Below, piece after piece: positions 1 to 5,233 of a stretch of DNA of 6,434 nt. The notes beneath the pieces were generated by a model. That model was not told the DNA's origin and did not search any database. It was given only the letters and a program-made list of their open reading frames with translations. The stretch comes from Acidobacteriota bacterium. Lineage in GTDB: Bacteria; Acidobacteriota; Terriglobia; Terriglobales; Acidobacteriaceae. Every line of letters starts with the position of its first letter. Position 1 is the first letter of the stretch. Position numbers and translations under genes: made by a program. The stretch spans positions 1 through 6,434 of the forward strand of contig QHVR01000253.1 of NCBI GenBank assembly GCA_003223595.1, written 5' to 3'.

Positions 1-440
1 TCTTCGATGGCCTTGAGCAGCTTGGCTTCGTGCTTTTCTCCCATACGCGGCAGTTCGCGGATTTTTCCTTCACGCGCAAGTTTCGCCACGCCATCCACAT
101 CGCAGACCTGGTAGGCGCTCCAGATCAGCGCGATGGTCTTGGGGCCGAGTCCCTGAATTTTCAGCAGCATGGACGGGTGATACTTCTCCAGCAATCCGGC
201 TTGCACGGCGAGCTTGCCGGTATCAAAGAGTTCCTGCAGGTTGGTCAGCATCCCTTTGCCGATGCCGGGAATGGCGAGCACTTGCTTGGGATCGCTGATG
301 ATGTCCTTCAATTGATGCGCGTGGCTTTCGATGGCCTGCGCGGCATTGCGGTAGGAGCGAATGCGGAAAGAATCCTGCCCATCAATTTCGAGCAGGTCGG
401 CCGTCTCGTAGAGGATGTTGGCGATTGCCTTGTTATCCAC
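1..440 (-). CDS. polX: DNA polymerase/3'-5' exonuclease PolX, N-terminal part (partial)
   Basis: The first 146 codons of a family X DNA polymerase; the rest lies beyond the left edge. Bacterial PolX fills short gaps in base-excision and end repair and usually carries a C-terminal PHP phosphoesterase domain, which is not in view here. The visible part opens VDNKAIANILYETADLLEI and continues with the family's 'F(R)IRSYRNAAQAIE' helix (about residues 25-38). Helix-hairpin-helix DNA-binding turns follow: 'AIPGIGKG' (56-63), 'IQGLGPKT' (95-102) and a third at 'ELPRMGEK' (129-136). The start is GTG at 440, because a TAG stop lies only two codons upstream in this frame and the alignment to the family begins here. 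The overlapping ATG at 442 is out of frame. There is no Shine-Dalgarno; TATCTT ends 6 nt before the GTG. The gene is downstream of csp on the same strand, with a 109-bp gap. Confidence 0.9.
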   Translation of the reverse strand, partial: MDNKAIANILYETADLLEIDGQDSFRIRSYRNAAQAIESHAHQLKDIISDPKQVLAIPGIGKGMLTNLQELFDTGKLAVQAGLLEKYHPSMLLKIQGLGPKTIALIWSAYQVCDVDGVAKLAREGKIRELPRMGEKHEAKLLKAIE

Positions 441-452
441 ATGCTAAAGATA
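441..452 (-). promoter_or_regulatory. Candidate -10 element for a leaderless polX transcript
   Basis: On the minus strand TATCTT (452 to 447) is followed by six bases, TAGCAT, and then the GTG start of polX. The hexamer keeps the most conserved -10 positions (TA....T). No Shine-Dalgarno is visible, and I see no good -35 hexamer at 16-18 bp spacing. Transcription would begin at or next to the GTG. This is the weakest of the four similar sites in the window and is supported mainly by the shared geometry. Confidence 0.3.
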
Positions 453-500
453 AACAAGAACGGCGAGCAGGGCTAGAGTGGCAGAGACGTGGCAAGCTAC

Positions 501-526
501 CTCTCCAGCAAACACTGCGGTGAGAG
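501..526 (-). terminator. Hairpin after csp, possible terminator
   Basis: CTCTCC (501-506) can pair with GAGAG (522-526) plus G520, and GCA (508-510) with TGC (516-518). This leaves one mismatch (507/519), one bulge (521) and a 5-nt loop, giving about 9 base pairs. It starts 24 nt after the csp stop and lies before polX, where a terminator is expected. No T-run follows on the minus strand, so it is not a classical intrinsic terminator; it could instead protect the mRNA 3' end. Confidence 0.3.
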
Positions 527-549
527 CGGATGGCGGAACCGAACTGCGG

Positions 550-759
550 CTAAGCGACCTTGGTGACGTTCGCTGCCTGCGGGCCTTTCTGGCCCTCGGT
601 GATCTCGAATTCCACTTGATCGCCTTCCTGCAGGCTCTTGTAGCCCTCGGAGCTGATCGCGCTGTAATGCACGAAGACATCGGGCCCATCGTTACGTCCA
701 ATGAACCCGTACCCTTTCGCGTTGTTAAACCACTTCACTGTGCCCTTCAATCGTTCCAC
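550..759 (-). CDS. CspA-family cold-shock protein (single CSD domain)
   Basis: A complete 69-aa cold-shock-domain protein, the usual length for CspA-type RNA chaperones that bind single-stranded RNA or DNA in the cytoplasm and melt secondary structure. RNP1 is seen as KGYGFI (residues 15-20) and RNP2 as VFVHY (28-32). The start 'VERLKGTVKWFN' and the end 'KGPQAANVTKV' are typical of the family. The GTG at 759 is chosen because the domain begins there and a strong Shine-Dalgarno (AAGGGGGT, 772 to 765) sits 5 nt upstream. The open frame runs further upstream to 975, but that part has no family similarity and overlaps the Nudix gene. The 158-bp leader/intergenic region to 917 contains a stem that can mask the Shine-Dalgarno. 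It also holds a poor promoter candidate (TTTACC at 845-840, ATCTAT at 822-817, 17-bp spacing). Function is secure; whether it is cold-induced cannot be read from the sequence. Confidence 0.95.
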   Translation of the reverse strand: MERLKGTVKWFNNAKGYGFIGRNDGPDVFVHYSAISSEGYKSLQEGDQVEFEITEGQKGPQAANVTKVA

Positions 760-764
760 CTCGG

Positions 765-796
765 ACCCCCTTCTTTCGCACGCCTTTCTTGGGGGT
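765..796 (-). promoter_or_regulatory. csp leader stem that can mask the Shine-Dalgarno
   Basis: In the csp mRNA, ACCCCC (796 to 791) is perfectly complementary to GGGGGT (770 to 765), with a 20-nt loop. The 3' arm is the core of the csp Shine-Dalgarno, so the closed stem would block ribosome binding. A competing pairing exists if transcription starts far enough upstream: TTCTTTCG (873 to 866) is an exact complement of CGAAAGAA (778 to 771), directly next to the Shine-Dalgarno. Structured leaders that respond to temperature are known in csp mRNAs. That this one acts as a switch is inference. Confidence 0.4.
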
Positions 797-917
797 TTAA
801 GGACGTGCTCGCACCGATAGATGCCATTTGTAAAGGAAGGGTAAAGCTGCGAAGAGAGAGGGAATCGAAAGAAAATGGCGGAACTTAGCGGACAACCAGA
901 GTGAAAGAGAGAGACAA

Positions 918-1538
918 CTAAGAACGCTTGCCGGCGCGCCGCCTGAGCAGGCCCTGCGTGCCGCTTTTCTCCCACATGCGATCAAGCCACAGAACTGACG
1001 AGATCGTCTTCGCGTCGTGAATCTTGCCCGTGAGAATCATATTCACGGCTGCCGGGAGAGGAAACATACGCTTGCGAATCATCTCGTCGTCCTCGGGTTC
1101 GGCGACACCCGTTTGCAAGCCAGTAGCCAGGTAGACGGACATCGTCTCGGCCAGAAAGCCCGGGCTGGCGTAGAACTTCAGAATGCGGCGCCAATGTGTG
1201 GCGCGGTATCCGGTCTCTTCGATGAGTTCGCGCTGCGCGGCCTTGAGTTCGTCCTCGCCGGGATCGATTCGTCCCGCAGGCAACTCCCATAGATAAGCTC
1301 CGGCGGCATGGCGGTACTGGCGCTCGAGGAGCACGCGTGGAGTCTTGCCGGAGTCGTCCACCACCAGCACGACCACGGAACCGGAGTGATGGATGAGGTC
1401 GCGGCGAACCTTTACGCCACCGGGCTCCTGGACCTGATCGGTGGTGATCCAGAAGACTGGGCCGCGATAGACGACCTTGGAAGAAACCAGGCGCGCAGGG
1501 GAGGATTTCTTTTTCTTCTTCGACGCAGCTTTGGCCAT
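918..1538 (-). CDS. Nudix hydrolase, ADP-ribose pyrophosphatase type
   Basis: A 206-aa Nudix hydrolase, probably cleaving ADP-ribose or related nucleoside-diphosphate sugars to AMP plus a sugar phosphate. The Nudix box is complete at residues 89-111 (pattern G-x5-E-x7-RE-U-x-EE-x-G-U): G89, E95, R103, E104, E107, E108, G110 and Y111. E104, E107 and E108 are the expected metal ligands. Around it are 'LLERQYRHAAG' (70-80), 'WELPAGRID' (84-92) and the 'YASPGFLAETMSVYLA' segment (123-138), all characteristic of the ADP-ribose pyrophosphatase branch. The ATG at 1538 is preferred. An upstream extension to 1721 is possible by frame, but it is low-complexity, unlike the family, and would overlap the divergent gene. 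Unusual features are a lysine run (K7-K11) at the N-terminus and a basic tail (RRRAGKRS). No Shine-Dalgarno is present; TATATT ends 6 nt before the ATG. The exact substrate cannot be told from sequence. Confidence 0.92.
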   Translation of the reverse strand: MAKAASKKKKKSSPARLVSSKVVYRGPVFWITTDQVQEPGGVKVRRDLIHHSGSVVVLVVDDSGKTPRVLLERQYRHAAGAYLWELPAGRIDPGEDELKAAQRELIEETGYRATHWRRILKFYASPGFLAETMSVYLATGLQTGVAEPEDDEMIRKRMFPLPAAVNMILTGKIHDAKTISSVLWLDRMWEKSGTQGLLRRRAGKRS

Positions 1539-1550
1539 GCAGACAATATA
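1539..1550 (-). promoter_or_regulatory. Candidate -10 element for a leaderless Nudix transcript
   Basis: TATATT (1550 to 1545, minus strand) matches the -10 consensus at five of six positions. It is followed by six bases, GTCTGC, and then the ATG at 1538. There is no Shine-Dalgarno before this ATG, so the mRNA may begin at the start codon. No clear -35 hexamer is seen at the usual spacing; the region there is very GC-rich. Confidence 0.45.
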
Positions 1551-1576
1551 AAGCACGGCCGCGGGCTCTCGCGTTG

Positions 1577-1587
1577 GGGTGGCACCC
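1577..1587. promoter_or_regulatory. Small palindrome between divergent promoters, possible operator
   Basis: GGGTG-G-CACCC is an 11-bp odd-centred palindrome in the 75-bp gap between the divergent Nudix and DUF2520 genes. It covers the place where the -35 element of the DUF2520 promoter would lie (1578-1583 for a 17-bp spacer), where no -35-like hexamer is present. It could be a regulator site serving one or both promoters. Five-base arms are short for GC-rich DNA, so chance is a real alternative. Confidence 0.2.
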
Positions 1588-1597
1588 GCACGGCTTC

Positions 1598-1613
1598 TGT
1601 TATGCTGCCCGGC
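1598..1613 (+). promoter_or_regulatory. Candidate extended -10 element for a leaderless DUF2520-gene transcript
   Basis: TGTTATGCT (1598-1606) reads as an extended -10 (TGn followed by TATGCT). The hexamer ends 7 nt before the ATG at 1614. No Shine-Dalgarno is seen before either the ATG at 1614 or the in-frame ATG at 1602, and the latter lies inside the hexamer. If this is the promoter, translation must start at 1614 and the mRNA is leaderless or nearly so. Confidence 0.4.
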
Positions 1614-2471
1614 ATGCCCGGCAGACCTAGCATTGCGATCATTGGCCCCGGGAATCTGGGGAGCGGGCTGGCTCTGGCTTTGGCGCGGGCTGGGTTTCCC
1701 CTCGCCACGATTGTTGCCCACAGTCCCGGGTCATCGTTGGGTCAGGCGCGAGCCCTCGCAAAGCGGGTGAAGTCGCGCGCGGCGCTGGGTTGCAAGAATC
1801 TGAGAGCTGAAGTGGTTTGGTTCTGTGTACCGGATTCGGAAATCCGCGGGGCGGCGCGGCTTTTTTCGCGTGCAGGTTCATGGAAGGGAAGAGTCGCGTT
1901 CCACTCGAGCGGAGCGCTGAACAGCGATGCATTGGAGAGCTTGAGGCAGAAGGGAGCCAAGGTGGCCTCGGTGCATCCGCTGATGACTTTTGTGGAGAGG
2001 TCCGCCCCGGCGCTGGGTGGAGTGCCGTTCGCCATCGAGGGAGATCGGGCGGCTGTGCGAGTTGCTGGTTACATCGTGAAAGAACTCGGCGGATATGCCC
2101 ATCCCATTCGCAAGCAGGACAAGGCGGCATACCACGCCTGGGCGACATTCACTTCACCTTTGCTAACGGCGCTGCTGGCGACCACAGAGGACGTGGCGAT
2201 GCTTGCTGGCTTGCGAGGAGAAGACGCGCGGGGCAGAATGATGCCGATTCTGCGGCAGACACTCGCGAACTATGCGGAGTTTGGAGCGGCGCGCGGGTTC
2301 AGCGGGCCCATCATTCGGGGGGATGTACAAACCGTGAAGGAGCATTTGGAAGTACTGCGCAAAGCTCCCGAAGCGAGGGCAGTGTACGTGGCGCTGGCGC
2401 GAGCGGCCACTACCTGCCTTCCAGCAAAACAGAAGAAGGCGCTGCGACGGTTGCTGGCGCGGCCGGAGTGA
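1614..2471 (+). CDS. Rossmann-like and DUF2520 domain-containing protein
   Basis: A 285-aa two-domain protein resembling short NAD(P)-dependent dehydrogenases; its substrate is unknown. The N-terminal Rossmann fold shows the dinucleotide-binding turn in 'IAIIGPGNLGSGLA' (residues 7-20) and the strand 'VVWFCVPDSEI' (67-77). The 'FHSSGAL' (96-102) and 'VASVHPLMTF' (117-126) motifs join it to an all-helical DUF2520 domain containing 'AAYHAWATFTSPLLTALL' (171-188), 'GPIIRGD' (231-237) and 'VKEHLEVL' (241-248). The general architecture recalls ketopantoate reductases and F420-dependent NADP reductases. The ATG at 1614 is preferred over the in-frame ATG at 1602, which would add MLPG and overlaps a -10-like hexamer. 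The frame stays open upstream to 1308, but that part is the reverse of the Nudix gene. The gene is divergent from Nudix and followed 46 bp later by the GT39 gene, probably in one operon. Family assignment is firm; function is not known. Confidence 0.88.
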   Translation: MPGRPSIAIIGPGNLGSGLALALARAGFPLATIVAHSPGSSLGQARALAKRVKSRAALGCKNLRAEVVWFCVPDSEIRGAARLFSRAGSWKGRVAFHSSGALNSDALESLRQKGAKVASVHPLMTFVERSAPALGGVPFAIEGDRAAVRVAGYIVKELGGYAHPIRKQDKAAYHAWATFTSPLLTALLATTEDVAMLAGLRGEDARGRMMPILRQTLANYAEFGAARGFSGPIIRGDVQTVKEHLEVLRKAPEARAVYVALARAATTCLPAKQKKALRRLLARPE

Positions 2472-2517
2472 TACGTTCTCTCAAAGCTCAACACGGACTG
2501 GCGCATCGAGGGCTGCG

Positions 2518-3735
2518 ATGAGCAAGCTCAGCATGCGTTCACCCTGGTTCATTTGCATTTGCGCTTTTCTGTTACGCGTGCTGGCCATCGGGATGGTTCA
2601 AGGAGCGCCCGGGAAACTGGCTCACATCTGGGAATCCGGGCCGGAGATTGTGAATATTGCAACCGCGATTTCAAGCCACCGAGGATTCAGCTCACCCTTT
2701 GGAATTGAGACCGGTCCGACTGCATGGATACCTCCTGTTTACCCGGGCCTTCTCGCCGGGATATTCCTGATCTTTGGGCAGCAATCGGTACTCGCGGCCG
2801 CGACCATTCTGATTGTGCAGGCGATCTTGTCGTCATTGACCTGCGTTCCTCTGTATGCCATCGCGAAGCGGACGTTTGACGAGCGCTCTGCGGGTTGGAG
2901 CACCTGGGCGTGGGCCCTGTTCCCGTATGAAGTCGTGCTGCCCGGGTTATTCGTGTGGGAAACGTGCCTTTCAGGTTTTCTGGCGGTGTCTCTTTGTTAT
3001 CTCCTCCGATCTGAGTGCGCGGATGAAAGATGGGGCGGGATCTGGGCAGGAGTGCTTTGGGGAATTGCCGCTTTGACCAATGCAGCACTGCTTTCTTTGA
3101 TGCCGGTTTTTCTTTTCTCTGGTTATCGCGAAAGGCGGATGAGATGTAAGGGTGTTGCGACCGTCGTCCTGGTCGCGGTGGTGGTGATTTGCCCCTGGAC
3201 GGTTCGCAACTGGGCCGTGTTTCGGACACTTGTTCCCTTGCGGAGTAATTTCGGAGAGGAGCTGTGGAAGGGCAATCATCCGGGCGGGCTCGGCCGCATC
3301 GAATTCGGAATTGGCCCGGCGGATAACGTCGCGCAACGCGAACGATACCAGCAATTGGGAGAGATCGCCTACGTCCGGCAGAGGCGCTGGGAGGCGCTGC
3401 AGTTTATCCGGCAAAGTCCGATCCGCTATGCTCGTCTCGTTCTGTACCGCGTTGAGTATTGGTGGTTCGCCCAGGGGGAGGGTGCGCCTATTTTTATTTT
3501 TTACCGCCTGCTCAGCGTGCTGTCGTTGACCGGCATGGCTCTGGCTTGGCGCAGATGGAGAGTCGCGGGCACGCTGCCCTTGTTCGGAGCGGTCGTCGTT
3601 TACCCTCTGGTGTATTACCTTACCGACGTGTATGCGCGATACCGGTACCCGATCGAGCCGTTCCTGATGGTATTCGCTGGATATGCGCTGTCGCGAGCGT
3701 TTGAATTCAGGCGAAGCAAAATGGCCCGAGCTTGA
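2518..3735 (+). CDS. GT39/ArnT-like membrane glycosyltransferase
   Basis: A 405-aa polytopic membrane protein of the GT39/ArnT-like (PMT) superfamily, whose members transfer a sugar from a polyprenyl-phosphate donor to lipid or protein at the outer face of the cytoplasmic membrane. About ten hydrophobic segments are visible, roughly at residues 10-27, 73-90, 93-113, 127-146, 150-163, 174-200, 213-229, 328-345, 353-370 and 382-395. The first extracytoplasmic loop has 'WESGPEIVNIATAI' (38-51) and 'TGPTAWIPPVYPGLLAGIF' (65-83), as in this family; E39 or E43 may be the catalytic acid. 'PWTVRNW' (226-232), 'GNHPGG' (252-257) and the C-terminal 'YARYRYPIEPFLMVFAGYAL' (372-391) also fit. The ATG at 2518 has GAGGG five bases upstream. 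It probably shares a transcript with the DUF2520 gene. Acceptor and sugar are unknown. It ends in a hairpin shared with the convergent GT87 gene. Confidence 0.85.
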   Translation: MSKLSMRSPWFICICAFLLRVLAIGMVQGAPGKLAHIWESGPEIVNIATAISSHRGFSSPFGIETGPTAWIPPVYPGLLAGIFLIFGQQSVLAAATILIVQAILSSLTCVPLYAIAKRTFDERSAGWSTWAWALFPYEVVLPGLFVWETCLSGFLAVSLCYLLRSECADERWGGIWAGVLWGIAALTNAALLSLMPVFLFSGYRERRMRCKGVATVVLVAVVVICPWTVRNWAVFRTLVPLRSNFGEELWKGNHPGGLGRIEFGIGPADNVAQRERYQQLGEIAYVRQRRWEALQFIRQSPIRYARLVLYRVEYWWFAQGEGAPIFIFYRLLSVLSLTGMALAWRRWRVAGTLPLFGAVVVYPLVYYLTDVYARYRYPIEPFLMVFAGYALSRAFEFRRSKMARA

Positions 3736-3758
3736 AAGGTACCGGCGAGTCAAGCCTC
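3728..3758. terminator. Hairpin between convergent genes, built from both stop codons
   Basis: GAGCTTGA (3728-3735) pairs with TCAAG-C-CTC (3750-3758) with one bulged C, giving eight base pairs around a 14-nt loop that itself contains GGTACC. The arms are the last codons of the two convergent genes: TGA at 3733-3735 ends the GT39 gene, and TCA at 3750-3752 is the TGA stop of the GT87 gene on the other strand. The gap between the coding regions is only 14 bp, so this is the only obvious place for a bidirectional terminator. There is no T-run on either side, so termination is not certain. Confidence 0.4.
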
Positions 3759-5081
3759 TCGCATGCCGACACCGTTCGTCCAATTCCATGCCAGCAGTGC
3801 GATGACGGCAAAAGGAAGTGACGCCACATTGCGGATCGGCAAGGCGAATACAGGGATGGAATAGAAGACTTCGGGCGAGAGCAGCGGGCGAAGTACAAGC
3901 AAAACGAAGCTCGAAAACCACGGCCAGAACAGGACTACTGCACCGATGAGCAAGAGAATGCGGGGCACAGGACCTTTCGCATGGAACTGCGCGCGGTGAC
4001 GCAAGACCAGCAGGATTCCGGGGATTAGAATGAAATGATCGTACATTGCCTGCCCGGGCAGGAGTGTGATGGTGGTGAGGGCGAGCAGCAGGCTCAGTAC
4101 GAACCAGAACTTCGCCGTACGCTGATCGAACTGCCGAGCCTTCCACATGAGAACCAGACTTACGATCAGAACGAGGGCAATGACGATAACCGCCGTGTAC
4201 TTCGGAAATGTCGATCCCAGCACAAGGTTGACCAGCGCGGGCCGGGCATAGCTTCGATATCCGCGGAGCACAGCGATCCATTCGCCGACCCAGTGCGGCC
4301 AAATCCACAGCGAGCCAATCATCAGCGCAGTGGTCGTGGCCAGGAATCCCTGCCAGAAGCGGGCGCGGGTGCGGTCGGAGAGACTCCAGAGTAGTAGAAA
4401 CCCAATCGCCAGCGCTGTGACCTGAGGCTTGATCAGGGTCAGACTGCAGAGCGAGCCGGACAGCATGAGGCGGTTGCTGCGCAGCGCGAAGGCAGCTACG
4501 GCCAGAAAGAATCCGACAAAGAGTCCAGGCTGCAGGGCAAAAAAGCCGTCGAGGAGTTGGTATGTGCTCAGGGTCAGGATAATCAGGCTCGCAATCCACA
4601 TGGGGTGAAGATCCCAGCGCAGGGCCTTGAGCCACATCCAGATACTGATTGCGGTCAAGGCCACAAGCAGCAGCGTCAGAGCGATCCGGAGACGGGGAAA
4701 GTCGAGCAGTCCGCACGGCCACAGCAGTAGATCGGTAAATGCCGGGTACGCGTACTGGCGATAATTGCTGGGAAGATTCAGTTTGTTGCCTGGATCCAGC
4801 GGGTGTCCGAAGACTCCTGTCTGCGTCTGGCGCGTCACTTCGTCGCTGTAGAGATCGATACGCCAAAAGCGCGACTCTCGTGTGGTGAGCCACACGGGAT
4901 AGAAATCACCGCCGAAAGAGTAGCCGTTGCCGAGACCAATCGACGCCCGGACTTGCAGGGTGCGGGGAATGAACAGGCCGAGGTGGTAGTACACCATGGA
5001 AGCAGCGCCTACGCAGGCGAGCGCCAGAGCCAAAGCAGGGACGATTTGGGTACGGCGAAATTCTGATTGAAGATCAGCCAT
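3750..5081 (-). CDS. GT87 (DUF2029) family membrane glycosyltransferase
   Basis: A 443-aa polytopic protein of the GT87/DUF2029 family, relatives of actinobacterial polyprenyl-phosphomannose-dependent mannosyltransferases. It would work in the cytoplasmic membrane on a lipid-linked sugar donor. After a first membrane segment (about 13-35) comes the long extracytoplasmic loop with 'GGDFYPVWL' (57-65), where D59 is the likely catalytic acid, and 'DLYSDEV' (76-82). Further family marks are 'YPAFTDLLLWP' (112-122), 'LQPGLFVGFFLAVAAFAL' (183-200) and 'LIKPQV' (216-221). About ten hydrophobic segments follow up to residue 432. The ATG at 5081 gives an N-terminus just ahead of the first membrane segment; only a weak Shine-Dalgarno (CGGA) precedes it. 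The gene lies downstream of ribA on the same strand, separated by 152 bp holding an inverted repeat and a palindrome, so it is probably transcribed on its own. Substrate and acceptor are not evident. Confidence 0.8.
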   Translation of the reverse strand: MADLQSEFRRTQIVPALALALACVGAASMVYYHLGLFIPRTLQVRASIGLGNGYSFGGDFYPVWLTTRESRFWRIDLYSDEVTRQTQTGVFGHPLDPGNKLNLPSNYRQYAYPAFTDLLLWPCGLLDFPRLRIALTLLLVALTAISIWMWLKALRWDLHPMWIASLIILTLSTYQLLDGFFALQPGLFVGFFLAVAAFALRSNRLMLSGSLCSLTLIKPQVTALAIGFLLLWSLSDRTRARFWQGFLATTTALMIGSLWIWPHWVGEWIAVLRGYRSYARPALVNLVLGSTFPKYTAVIVIALVLIVSLVLMWKARQFDQRTAKFWFVLSLLLALTTITLLPGQAMYDHFILIPGILLVLRHRAQFHAKGPVPRILLLIGAVVLFWPWFSSFVLLVLRPLLSPEVFYSIPVFALPIRNVASLPFAVIALLAWNWTNGVGMREA

Positions 5082-5094
5082 TCCGAGCCGGAGT

Positions 5095-5128
5095 TAGATA
5101 CAACTAAGCTGAGAATCGGTTGCAACCG
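5095..5128 (-). promoter_or_regulatory. Candidate GT87-gene promoter with a 12-bp palindromic operator
   Basis: CGGTTGCAACCG (5117-5128) is a perfect 12-bp palindrome 36 bp upstream of the GT87 gene start. Its centre, TTGCAA (5125 to 5120), resembles a -35 hexamer at four of six positions. A -10-like stretch lies downstream (TGTATC at 5102-5097 with 17-bp spacing, or TATCTA at 5100-5095 with 19 bp). A regulator bound to the palindrome would cover the -35. The palindrome is plain in the sequence; the promoter reading is tentative. Confidence 0.35.
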
Positions 5129-5151
5129 GGGTGGCTCTGACGTCCCTTATT

Positions 5152-5181
5152 CCCATGTCTCGCAACAGAGCGAGACATGGG
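5152..5181. repeat. Perfect 11-bp inverted repeat after ribA
   Basis: CCCATGTCTCG (5152-5162) and CGAGACATGGG (5171-5181) form a perfect stem with an 8-nt loop. On the minus strand it can be lengthened by CCCT (5191 to 5188) pairing with AGGG (5147 to 5144) across internal loops. It lies 52 bp past the ribA stop, in the only sizeable gap before the GT87 gene, so it may end or stabilise the ribA transcript. No T-run follows on either strand. The high symmetry and the attached GGGGCACCCC are also what a dispersed REP-like intergenic palindrome would look like. Confidence 0.6.
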
Positions 5182-5233
5182 GCACCCCAGGGCGAAGCGC
5201 AATGAGCAGCCGCCTTGGAGGAGAGTATACGGC

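Noticed and set aside
30..476. 148-aa open frame on the plus strand
   Set aside because: It is the exact reverse of the PolX coding region, whose opposite-strand translation is clearly a family X polymerase.
760..975. 72-residue N-terminal extension of the cold-shock protein
   Set aside because: Csp proteins are about 65-70 residues; the extension overlaps the Nudix gene, and a strong Shine-Dalgarno marks the GTG at 759.
1308..1613. Upstream extension of the DUF2520 protein by about 100 residues
   Set aside because: This stretch is antisense to the Nudix catalytic domain and has no family similarity; the Rossmann fold begins right after 1614.
1539..1721. 61-residue N-terminal extension of the Nudix protein
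   Set aside because: It is low-complexity, unlike the family, overlaps the divergent DUF2520 gene, and would put the -10-like TATATT inside the coding region.
1639..2148. 169-aa minus-strand open frame inside the DUF2520 gene
   Set aside because: It is Pro/Arg/Ser-rich with no recognisable motif, and it lies opposite a gene with clear conserved motifs.
3487..3505. T-rich stretch inside the GT39 gene that might be a terminator tail or a slippage site
   Set aside because: It encodes a hydrophobic segment (IFIFYR) in the correct frame, and there is no GC-rich stem directly before it.
2971..4893. 640-aa open frame on the minus strand spanning the GT39 gene and most of the GT87 gene
   Set aside because: It is rich in Arg, Ser, Pro and His with no membrane segments or recognisable domain, and it overlaps two well-supported membrane-protein genes in other frames. 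Long shadow frames are common in GC-rich DNA.
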